From Campylobacteraceae bacterium (lineage in GTDB: Bacteria > Campylobacterota > Campylobacteria > Campylobacterales > Campylobacteraceae), in contig JAITNC010000177.1 of assembly GCA_031290675.1 (NCBI GenBank), positions 1 through 5,222 on the forward strand: a stretch of DNA of 5,222 nucleotides, read 5' to 3'. This document shows, in pieces, positions 1-5,222 of the stretch (position 1 is its first letter; each line of letters begins with the position of its first letter). Made by a program: the position numbers and the translations under genes. Under the pieces are notes generated by a model that ran no database searches, had not been told where the DNA came from, and was given only the letters and a program-made list of their open reading frames with translations.

Positions 1-605
1 TCAGGGTGAGGCATAAGTCCAAATATATTTTTATTTTTATTGCAAATGCCGGCTATGTCGCCAAGCGAACCGTTTGGATTTTCCTCGCCGCCATTTTTGT
101 CGCAATATGTCAAAAGTATCTGGTTATTTGCCCCAAGCTCCGCCAAGCCCGCAGCGTCAATAAAATAATTCCCCTCGCCGTTAGCGATAGGTATATTTAG
201 CACATCTCCCACTCGCAAATGTCGTAAAAAAGCGTTATTGTTATCAGCGACTTTTATATGCTGATATTTTGAGCTAAAGTGAAGATTTTTGTTTTTTATC
301 ATTGCGCCCGGGAGCAGTTTGAGCTCAAGTAGTATCTGAAAACCGTTACAGATACCCAAGACTTTGCCGCCCTCTTTGGCGAAGCTGATAACATCTTTCA
401 TAATAGGAGCAAACTTCGCTATAGCGGCACATCTTAGATAATCGCCGTAACTAAAGCCGCCCGGAAGCACCACAAGCTCTACATCTTTAGGCAAATGCTC
501 CTCTTTGTGCCAGAGCATAACGACATCTTGACCCAAAAGCTCAAAAGCGTATTTTGTGTCATTTTCGCAGTTCGTCCCCGGATATACAACAACGGCTACT
601 TTCAT
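1..605 (-). CDS. purQ: Phosphoribosylformylglycinamidine synthase, glutaminase subunit PurQ (C-terminus cut by window edge)
   Basis: Class I glutamine amidotransferase subunit of FGAM synthase: it releases ammonia from glutamine and passes it to PurL, which converts FGAR to FGAM in de novo purine synthesis in the cytosol. From the ATG at 605-603 the frame is open for 201 codons to base 1. Visible landmarks are the N-terminal VVYPGTNCENDT, LPGGFSYGDYLR (residues 47-58), the nucleophile elbow GICNGFQIL with catalytic Cys86, NPNGSLGDIAGI (177-186), and MPHP with the catalytic His200 just before the edge. The next, incomplete codon begins GA, consistent with the expected Glu of the triad. The family is usually about 220-230 residues, so about 20-25 are missing outside the window. 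The start codon shares ATGA with the purS stop, and only a weak AGAG (611-614) serves as Shine-Dalgarno, so its translation is probably coupled to purS. No frameshift or missing key residue is seen in the visible part. Confidence 0.96.
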   Translation of the reverse strand, partial: MKVAVVVYPGTNCENDTKYAFELLGQDVVMLWHKEEHLPKDVELVVLPGGFSYGDYLRCAAIAKFAPIMKDVISFAKEGGKVLGICNGFQILLELKLLPGAMIKNKNLHFSSKYQHIKVADNNNAFLRHLRVGDVLNIPIANGEGNYFIDAAGLAELGANNQILLTYCDKNGGEENPNGSLGDIAGICNKNKNIFGLMPHP

Positions 606-841
606 TTTATCTCTATCTCATAATCTTCAATGATAGTGTTTGCGAGCAGCTCTTCACACATAAGTTCAGCTTGTTTTTTAGCCTTTTCTTTGTCGCTCTC
701 GTTTACGCTTAAAACTATCTGTTTGCCTATCCTTACGCCTTCAACTTCGCCAAAACCCAAAGAGGCGAGAGCGTGATGAACAGCTTTGCCTTGAGGGTCA
801 AGAACGCCCTGTTTCAGTCTGATATTTGCTATGACTTTCAC
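602..841 (-). CDS. purS: Phosphoribosylformylglycinamidine synthase subunit PurS (GTG start)
   Basis: Small structural subunit that holds PurQ and small-type PurL together in the FGAM synthase complex and helps ammonia transfer. The protein is 79 residues, the normal PurS size (about 80), and has the family pattern: an opening beta strand MKVIANIRLKQGVLDPQGKA, then ALASLGFGEVEGVRIGKQI (residues 25-43), and a C-terminal helix and strand. The start is GTG (841-839); an AAAGG at 850-854 lies 8 nt upstream, inside the end of purC, and supports this start. It begins 3 nt after the purC stop and its TGA overlaps the purQ ATG by 4 nt (602-605). Its position immediately before purQ is the classic purS-purQ arrangement and implies that the organism uses the small PurL, encoded elsewhere. 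There are no catalytic residues to check in this subunit. Confidence 0.95.
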   Translation of the reverse strand: MKVIANIRLKQGVLDPQGKAVHHALASLGFGEVEGVRIGKQIVLSVNESDKEKAKKQAELMCEELLANTIIEDYEIEIK

Positions 842-844
842 CGA

Positions 845-1558
845 TTATGCCTTTAAAATTCTTCTCAAAACTTCTTCATAAGCGACTTTTACTTCGCCTA
901 TGCCCTGTCTAAATCTGTCCTTATCCAGCTTCTCGTTTGTTTTAGCGTCCCAAAAACGGCAGCTGTCAGGGCTTATCTCGTCTGCTAGTAAAATATTTCC
1001 GTCTTTATCTACGCCAAACTCAACTTTAAAATCCACAAGTTTCAACTCTCTTTGCGCAAAAAACGGCTTTAGTATGTCGTTTATCCGCCCGCCAAGTCTT
1101 CGCAGCTCGTCAAGCTCGGCTTTGTTTTTGGCTAGATTTAGTATCAAAGCGTGTTCGTCATTTATCAAAGGGTCGCCAAGAGCGTCGTCCTTGTAGTAAA
1201 ACTCCACAAGTGTGAAAGGAAGCGGCGTACCGTCCTTGATACCAAGTCTTTTTGTGAGAGAGCCTGTGGCGATGTTTCTCACGACTACCTCTATAGGTAA
1301 GATTTTGACTTTTTTCACAAGCTGAGAGTTGCTGTCTAGAGTCTTCACCAAGTGCGTTTTGATGCCCTCTTTGGATAACAAGTCAAACAGACTTGTGCTG
1401 ATTTTACAGTTTAGCTCGCCTTTGCCTTTTTCATTGCCCTTTTTTTGAGCATTGAAAGCGGTTAAATCGTCTTTAAACTCGCTTATAAGCAGCTCTTTGT
1501 CGTCCGTAGCATAAAGCTTTTTGCCTTTGCCTTCATAGATGAGTTCTTGTTTTTTCAT
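845..1558 (-). CDS. purC: Phosphoribosylaminoimidazole-succinocarboxamide synthase (SAICAR synthetase)
   Basis: Joins aspartate to CAIR with ATP hydrolysis to give SAICAR, a late step of de novo IMP synthesis in the cytosol. The protein is 237 residues, the usual length of the bacterial single-domain enzyme. Family landmarks are all present: the N-terminal nucleotide-binding strand YEGKGKKLY (8-16), [20 protein letters not shown] (28-47), signature 1 [14 protein letters not shown] (87-100), signature 2 LVDFKVEFG (174-182), and [14 protein letters not shown] (191-204), which carries the acidic metal/substrate residues. The start ATG (1558-1556) has an AAAGGA Shine-Dalgarno at 1565-1570, which overlaps the stop codon of the upstream protease gene; only 10 nt separate the genes. 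It therefore appears to be co-transcribed with ctp upstream and purS downstream. I see no promoter signal of its own, though one inside ctp cannot be excluded. Confidence 0.97.
   Translation of the reverse strand: MKKQELIYEGKGKKLYATDDKELLISEFKDDLTAFNAQKKGNEKGKGELNCKISTSLFDLLSKEGIKTHLVKTLDSNSQLVKKVKILPIEVVVRNIATGSLTKRLGIKDGTPLPFTLVEFYYKDDALGDPLINDEHALILNLAKNKAELDELRRLGGRINDILKPFFAQRELKLVDFKVEFGVDKDGNILLADEISPDSCRFWDAKTNEKLDKDRFRQGIGEVKVAYEEVLRRILKA
850..854 (-). promoter_or_regulatory. purS ribosome binding site supporting the GTG start
   Basis: Minus-strand AAAGG lies in the last codons of purC, 8 nt before the GTG at 841-839. It decides the purS start: the next in-frame residues already belong to the conserved first beta strand, so an internal start would truncate the fold. 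Confidence 0.65.
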
Positions 1559-1564
1559 CGCTTT

Positions 1565-1570
1565 TCCTTT
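1565..1570 (-). promoter_or_regulatory. purC ribosome binding site overlapping the ctp stop codon
   Basis: On the minus strand AAAGGA lies 6 nt upstream of the purC ATG (1558-1556), and its first two bases are the last two of the ctp TAA stop (1571-1569). Ribosomes finishing ctp would end on the purC Shine-Dalgarno, which favours reinitiation and supports a shared transcript. Confidence 0.75.
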
Positions 1571-2894
1571 ATTTTTTGGCTGTGATATTTAAAACTTTTA
1601 TGATATCAACAGCGCTTTTTAGTTGTAAATCTTTTAGTAAATCCTCTGCCGTTATGTTATCTTTTTTTGTTAAAGGTTTTGTTTCGTTGGCGGTGGATTT
1701 GGTGGTTTGGTTATTCTCAACCTTCGTCAATTCGCTTTGCAAATGTTTTTTGAGGTCTATCTCTTTGACAGAAAAGTCATTTTCGTCGTGAGGAACAGGA
1801 GCAGAATGCACGATAACGTCCGGCACTACGCCTGTCGCTTGGATAGTCCTGCCGCTTGGCAGATAGTATCTGGCTATCGTAAGTCTAAGAGCTTCCGTGT
1901 GGTCGTCATTTATAGGAAGTATCGCCTGTACGCTTCCTTTGCCAAATGTCTGTTCGCCGACTATGATAGCTCGTTTGGCGTCTTGCAGCGCACCGCTGAC
2001 TATCTCGCTCGCACTCGCACTTCCGCCGTTTACCAAAACTACCATTGAAGTTGAAGTGATAACGCCTTTTTTGGCTTTGTACTCTTTGTCGTCGTTTTTA
2101 TTGCGTCCCTTTTGAGATACTATAACGCCCTCATCTACAAAAAGGTCTGTTAGCTGTACGGCTTGGTCAAGAAGTCCGCCCGGGTTGTTTCTGATATCTA
2201 AAATAACGCCTTTGATGTTTTTGTGTTTTTTGAAAGCCTCTTCTGTTTTTTCGGCGACATTTTTATCAAAGTTTGTAACTCTGACATATAAAATATTTTC
2301 ATCGTCAACTATTCTGCTGTAAACAGAGTCTACTTTTATGATATCTCTGATGATGTTGAACACTAAAGGTTTCAGCTCGCCTTTTCGCACTACTGTTATA
2401 GTAACAGGTGTTTTTGGCTCGCCTCTCATAAGCGATACGGCTTCGTCAAGCGTCATATTTATAGTTGATTTTTCGTCTATCTTTAAGATGATATCGCCGG
2501 ATTTTACACCGATTTTATCGGCAGGCGTGCCCTCCATAGGAGCTATAACAGTAACCGCTCCGTCTTTCATGCCTATCGTTATGCCAAGTCCGCCGAAAGC
2601 TCCTTCGGTCTGCACCTGAAGGTCTTTAAAATCTTTCTCTTTCAAGTATGATGAGTGTGCGTCAAGGTTGGAAAGCAGCCCCTCTATGGACTTTGAAACC
2701 ATTTCGTTGAGTGTCAAATCATCAACATAATACTGCTCAACTACGCTCAAAACTTTTGAGTATTTCGCGAGTATCTCAAGTCTGCTTTCGTTTTTTGTAG
2801 CGTTTGAGTCCTGTCCGAACAACGACGTGCTAAGGGCTGAAACGGTCAAAAAAGTCGTTGCAAAGCCCAAAATAAATAGCTTGATATTTTTCAT
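1569..2894 (-). CDS. ctp: Carboxyl-terminal processing protease, S41 family with PDZ domain
   Basis: Exported serine protease of the CtpA/CtpB/Prc family, which trims or degrades proteins from their C-termini in the periplasm; the substrate is not predictable here. The 441 residues are typical of the short CtpA type. Residues 1-28 form a signal peptide or anchor: MKNIK, then a hydrophobic stretch to about residue 26, with no lipobox Cys. A helical segment follows (about 37-95), then a PDZ domain (about 97-172, [12 protein letters not shown] and [12 protein letters not shown]), then the S41 core (about 180-365) with [16 protein letters not shown] (231-246). The catalytic Ser is S294 in [10 protein letters not shown]; the general-base Lys is K319 in [11 protein letters not shown], 25 residues on as in known family members, with Gln323 also conserved. 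The C-terminal tail (about 385-415) is rich in Thr, Asn and Lys, like a flexible linker, before a short predicted helix. The ATG at 2894 is the only sensible start (in-frame TAA at 2922-2924 upstream), but its Shine-Dalgarno is poor (GGGGGA, 12 nt away). It heads the run into purC. Confidence 0.95.
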   Translation of the reverse strand: MKNIKLFILGFATTFLTVSALSTSLFGQDSNATKNESRLEILAKYSKVLSVVEQYYVDDLTLNEMVSKSIEGLLSNLDAHSSYLKEKDFKDLQVQTEGAFGGLGITIGMKDGAVTVIAPMEGTPADKIGVKSGDIILKIDEKSTINMTLDEAVSLMRGEPKTPVTITVVRKGELKPLVFNIIRDIIKVDSVYSRIVDDENILYVRVTNFDKNVAEKTEEAFKKHKNIKGVILDIRNNPGGLLDQAVQLTDLFVDEGVIVSQKGRNKNDDKEYKAKKGVITSTSMVVLVNGGSASASEIVSGALQDAKRAIIVGEQTFGKGSVQAILPINDDHTEALRLTIARYYLPSGRTIQATGVVPDVIVHSAPVPHDENDFSVKEIDLKKHLQSELTKVENNQTTKSTANETKPLTKKDNITAEDLLKDLQLKSAVDIIKVLNITAKK

Positions 2895-2943
2895 AAGAAG
2901 TGGTAATCCCCCAAGTTTGATTTATCAGGATAAAGAAGTAGAG

Positions 2944-2949
2944 ATTATA
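2944..2949 (-). promoter_or_regulatory. Candidate -10 element for the ctp-pur operon
   Basis: On the minus strand this reads TATAAT, a perfect sigma-70 -10 hexamer, about 50 nt upstream of the ctp ATG. No good -35 is found at 16-18 nt (ACTTAT at 2967-2972 is the best placed), but T-rich sequence precedes it (TTATTTTTAG, 2961-2970). Campylobacter-type promoters are known to rely on the -10 and upstream T-rich periodicity more than on a -35. The call is an inference, since TATAAT is easily found by chance in AT-rich DNA. Confidence 0.5.
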
Positions 2950-2979
2950 TTGAAGATTCCCTAAAAATAAGTTAAAAAC

Positions 2980-2993
2980 TATCTTTAAAGATA
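2980..2993. repeat. Perfect 14-bp palindrome in the divergent promoter region
   Basis: TATCTTTAAAGATA is exactly self-complementary. It is flanked by near-identical 9-mers GTTAAAAAC (2971-2979) and GTTTAAAAC (2997-3005), 26 bp apart start to start and 8 of 9 identical in direct orientation. It lies upstream of both divergent promoters, about 30 bp from the ctp -10 and 45 bp from the clpB -35. This is a plausible place for a dimeric regulator, though I cannot name one. It is too AT-rich, and lacks a T-run suited to either gene's end, to act as a terminator. Confidence 0.45.
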
Positions 2994-3034
2994 TAGGTTT
3001 AAAACAATAACCATTCCAAAATTTATGCAATAAA

Positions 3035-3055
3035 CTTGACATAAGTACACTAAAG
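3035..3055 (+). promoter_or_regulatory. Candidate HspR operator (HAIR-like inverted repeat) over the clpB promoter
   Basis: The sequence is CTTGACA, seven bases, then ACTAAAG. The HspR-associated inverted repeat is known as CTTGAGT-N7-ACTCAAG; the match is 11 of 14 positions with the exact spacer. It covers the -35 and most of the -35/-10 spacer, where a bound repressor would block RNA polymerase. HspR is known to control clpB in Streptomyces and heat-shock genes in Helicobacter and Campylobacter. A caution: four of the left-arm matches lie in the TTGACA of the -35 and would exist anyway, and the two arms pair with each other at only 4 of 7 positions. Confidence 0.45.
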
Positions 3056-3065
3056 GTTGTATAAT
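3036..3065 (+). promoter_or_regulatory. Sigma-70 promoter of clpB
   Basis: TTGACA (3036-3041) and TATAAT (3060-3065) are both perfect consensus hexamers, separated by 18 nt. Transcription would start near 3072, giving a leader of about 25 nt before the ATG. So strong a housekeeping promoter on a heat-shock gene, with no sigma-32-like sequence, fits control by repression rather than by an alternative sigma factor; this is the usual heat-shock scheme in Campylobacterota, where HrcA and HspR act as repressors. Confidence 0.85.
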
Positions 3066-3083
3066 CTTATCTATCAAAAACAG

Positions 3084-3089
3084 AAGGAG
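3084..3089 (+). promoter_or_regulatory. Strong Shine-Dalgarno of clpB
   Basis: AAGGAG lies 7 nt before the ATG at 3097-3099. This fixes the clpB start over the next in-frame ATG (Met12, 3130), which would remove the first helix of the N-terminal domain. Confidence 0.85.
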
Positions 3090-3096
3090 CATAATT

Positions 3097-5222
3097 ATGC
3101 AGTCAATATTTGAAAAACTAACCCACCAAATGACATCAACCATAGAGAGTGCGCTCTCCTTGTCGTTGCACGCAAAAAACGCCGAAGTGAAGCCACTGCA
3201 CTTGATATGGGCGCTTCTCACAAACACAAGCTCTATCTTAAATCAGATATTTAATAAAATGGCAGTTGATAAAAGCGCACTTGAACTTGAAGTAAAAAGC
3301 GAGGTTGAGCGATACCCCAAAGCTTCAAATCTAACCAAAGAAAACATCAAACTCTCCCGTGAACTTGTTGAGAGTCTGCAAGCTTCCGAAGGGCTTATGC
3401 AAGAGAGCGGAGATAGCTTTTTGGCAGTAGATACATGGCTTTTGTCGGTTGTGGACAAGGGCGAGATAAAAGATATATTTAAAAAATTTATAGATATTTT
3501 GGAGTTCAAAAAGAGTATCCAAGCTCTGCGTGGCGGCAAAAAGATAGACAAGCAAACAGCAGACGAAAACCTTGAAGCTCTATCAAAATACGGCATTGAC
3601 TTGACCGCAAAAGCCCGTGAAAATTCGCTTGACCCCGTCATCGGCAGAGATGAGGAGATACACCGAATGATGCAGATACTCATCAGAAAAACAAAAAACA
3701 ATCCTATACTTTTGGGAGAACCCGGCACAGGCAAAACAGCCATAGTTGAGGGCTTGGCGCAGCGAATAGTCAACAAAGACGTCCCCATCTCCCTGCAAAA
3801 TCGCCGTGTCGTTACGCTTGATATGAGCGCACTTATAGCGGGCGCGAAATACCGAGGCGAGTTTGAGGACAGGCTCAAAGCCGTCATAGACGAGGTAAAA
3901 GGCGCAGGCGATGTGATACTTTTTATAGATGAGATACATACGATAGTAGGAGCAGGGGCTAGCGAGGGGAGCATGGACGCCGCAAATATCCTCAAACCCG
4001 CTCTTGCCAGAGGTGAGCTTCACACCGTTGGGGCGACAACACTCAAAGAGTACAGGAAGTATTTTGAAAAAGACGCAGCTTTGCAAAGGAGATTTCAACC
4101 TATAAATGTAAGCGAGCCAAATATCAGCGAGGCTTTGCAGATACTCAGAGGTATCAAAGAGAGGCTTGAGGCACATCACGGCGTTACTATAATGGACAGC
4201 GCACTTGTCGCCGCCGCCAAACTTTCAGACAGATATATCACGGATAGATTTTTGCCCGATAAAGCCATAGATTTGATAGACGAAGCCGCCGCCGAGCTAA
4301 AAATGCAGATAGAGAGCGAGCCAACCGAGCTGAGCGGCATCAAACGAGAGATAAGTTCCTTACATGTTGAAAAAGAAGCATTAAATATGGAAGGCAACAA
4401 AAAAAACGAAAACAGACTAAAAGAGATAGAAAAAGAGCTATCAAACGCCAATGAGCGCAAAAGAACGCTTGAGGGGCAGTTTGTAAATGAAAAAGAGGTG
4501 TTCAACAAACTCTCTTCTATCAAGAGCGAACTAGACGCCCTAAAGCGTGAAGTTGAGCTAGCCGAGCGAGAAGGCGACTACAACAAAGCTGCCAAAATCA
4601 AGCACGGAACAGTGCCGGAGCTCAACAAAAAAGAGGACGAGCTTAAAGCCAAATGGGAAAAAATGGTGCAAAGCGGGACGCTTTTGAAAAATCACGTTGA
4701 TGAGGAGATGATAGCGGGCATAGTCAGCAAATGGACAGGCATACCTGTAAGCAAAATGCTCACAAGCGAGAAAGAGAAAATCTTAGCCGTTGAGGAGTAT
4801 TTGAGGGCTGAAGTCGTGGGGCAAGACGAAGCTATTCACGCTATTGGCCGGGCGATAAAGCGAAACAAAGCAGGACTTGGCGAGCTAAATAAACCGATAG
4901 GAAGCTTTCTGTTTTTAGGGCCTACGGGCGTTGGCAAGACGCAGAGCGCAAAGGCGTTGGCGAGATTTTTATTTGACAGCGAAAAATCACTTTTGAGATT
5001 TGATATGAGCGAATATATGGAAAAACACACCGTGAGCCGCCTTGTCGGTGCGCCTCCGGGCTACGTTGGGTACGAGGAGGGCGGACAACTGACCGAAGCC
5101 GTGAGGCGAAAACCATACAGCGTCATACTGTTTGATGAGATAGAAAAAGCGCACCCCGATGTGTTCAATATACTCTTGCAAGTGCTGGACGACGGGCGTT
5201 TGACGGACAATAAAGGCGTTAC
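3097..5222 (+). CDS. clpB: ATP-dependent protein disaggregase ClpB (Hsp100), C-terminus cut by window edge
   Basis: Hexameric AAA+ chaperone that, with DnaK/DnaJ/GrpE, threads aggregated proteins through its central pore in the cytosol. The visible 708 residues cover an N-terminal domain (about 1-150); NBD1 with Walker A GEPGTGKT (207-214, Lys213), pore-loop Tyr252 in GAKYRGEF, Walker B FIDEIHT (Asp278, Glu279) and arginine fingers Arg331/Arg332 in LQRRFQ; and a long charged coiled-coil middle domain (about 410-525). NBD2 follows, with Walker A GPTGVGKT (608-615, Lys614), pore-loop GYVGYEEGG (Tyr656) and Walker [10 protein letters not shown] (Asp680, Glu681). The full middle domain distinguishes ClpB from ClpA and ClpC. 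All nucleotide-binding residues are intact. The family is about 857 residues, so about 150 lie outside. The N-domain differs clearly from that of E. coli but resembles the Campylobacter type. The gene is divergent from ctp and appears to have its own promoter, perhaps under HspR. Confidence 0.98.
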   Translation, partial: MQSIFEKLTHQMTSTIESALSLSLHAKNAEVKPLHLIWALLTNTSSILNQIFNKMAVDKSALELEVKSEVERYPKASNLTKENIKLSRELVESLQASEGLMQESGDSFLAVDTWLLSVVDKGEIKDIFKKFIDILEFKKSIQALRGGKKIDKQTADENLEALSKYGIDLTAKARENSLDPVIGRDEEIHRMMQILIRKTKNNPILLGEPGTGKTAIVEGLAQRIVNKDVPISLQNRRVVTLDMSALIAGAKYRGEFEDRLKAVIDEVKGAGDVILFIDEIHTIVGAGASEGSMDAANILKPALARGELHTVGATTLKEYRKYFEKDAALQRRFQPINVSEPNISEALQILRGIKERLEAHHGVTIMDSALVAAAKLSDRYITDRFLPDKAIDLIDEAAAELKMQIESEPTELSGIKREISSLHVEKEALNMEGNKKNENRLKEIEKELSNANERKRTLEGQFVNEKEVFNKLSSIKSELDALKREVELAEREGDYNKAAKIKHGTVPELNKKEDELKAKWEKMVQSGTLLKNHVDEEMIAGIVSKWTGIPVSKMLTSEKEKILAVEEYLRAEVVGQDEAIHAIGRAIKRNKAGLGELNKPIGSFLFLGPTGVGKTQSAKALARFLFDSEKSLLRFDMSEYMEKHTVSRLVGAPPGYVGYEEGGQLTEAVRRKPYSVILFDEIEKAHPDVFNILLQVLDDGRLTDNKGV

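Larger units (their letters stand above)
2895..3096. other. Divergent intergenic control region between ctp and clpB
   Basis: A 202-nt AT-rich non-coding stretch separates the two divergent start codons. It holds a strong clpB promoter and Shine-Dalgarno on the right, a -10 like TATAAT facing ctp on the left, a perfect 14-bp palindrome near the middle, and a HAIR-like operator over the clpB promoter. The short reading frames that cross it lack a ribosome binding site or any recognisable protein, so I read it as regulatory only. No CIRCE element (TTAGCACTC-N9-GAGTGCTAA) is present. Confidence 0.85.

Noticed and set aside
6..200. Plus-strand 64-codon frame at the left edge
   Set aside because: It lies opposite the conserved C-terminal half of purQ, which is the real gene here.
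900..1196. Plus-strand Ser-rich frame opposite purC
   Set aside because: It is a shadow of purC; the Ser/Leu-rich composition is typical of antisense translation.
2980..2993. Rho-independent terminator from the palindrome
   Set aside because: The stem is almost all A-T with no loop, no following U-run in a useful place, and it lies between divergent gene starts where no terminator is needed.
2830..3042. Minus-strand 70-codon frame across the ctp start and intergenic region
   Set aside because: It overlaps the ctp signal peptide in another frame and has no ribosome binding site or recognisable protein; a promoter region is the better reading.
2895..3096. CIRCE/HrcA operator upstream of clpB
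   Set aside because: I looked for TTAGCACTC-N9-GAGTGCTAA or a close variant on both strands and saw none.
3243..3995. Minus-strand open frame of 250 codons opposite clpB
   Set aside because: It is antisense to the strongly conserved NBD1 of clpB, is Ser-rich low-information sequence, and has no recognisable domain; it is a coding shadow.
3583..4523. Other long minus-strand frames (198 and 115 codons) opposite clpB
   Set aside because: They overlap each other and clpB, have no family resemblance, and arise from the codon use of clpB on the other strand.

Overview
The window looks like ordinary chromosomal DNA from a member of the Campylobacterota (Epsilonproteobacteria, in the broad Sulfurimonas/Sulfuricurvum/Sulfurospirillum sense). 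Reasons: the ClpB protein, including its divergent N-terminal domain, resembles what I recall of Campylobacter-type ClpB, and a ctp-purC-purS-purQ order fits that lineage. Base composition by eye is moderate and somewhat AT-rich. The genus is an inference from memory of families, not from a search.

Layout. Two divergent units share a 202-nt intergenic region (2895-3096). Leftwards on the minus strand is a tightly packed run: ctp (S41 carboxyl-terminal processing protease, 2894-1569), purC (1558-845), purS (841-602, GTG start) and purQ (605 to beyond base 1, so missing its C-terminus). Gaps are 10 nt, 3 nt and then a 4-nt ATGA overlap, which suggests one co-transcribed and translationally coupled operon. 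Rightwards on the plus strand is clpB (3097 to beyond 5222). Its first 708 residues are present, through the second Walker B motif; roughly the last 150 residues of a typical ClpB lie outside.

Function. PurS and PurQ are two of the three parts of small-type FGAM synthase (PurL, the third, is not in view), and PurC acts three steps later, so the three pur genes belong to de novo purine synthesis. Ctp is a periplasmic serine protease with a PDZ domain and an intact Ser/Lys catalytic pair. ClpB is the Hsp100 disaggregase.

Regulation. clpB has a near-consensus sigma-70 promoter (TTGACA, 18 nt, TATAAT) and a strong Shine-Dalgarno. A sequence matching the HspR operator (HAIR: CTTGAGT-N7-ACTCAAG) at 11 of 14 positions, with exactly the 7-nt spacer, sits over the -35 and spacer. 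This is the most interesting candidate signal here. A perfect 14-bp palindrome lies between the two divergent promoters. I found no mobile element, CRISPR, RNA gene or undescribed system; apart from the intergenic control region this is housekeeping DNA.
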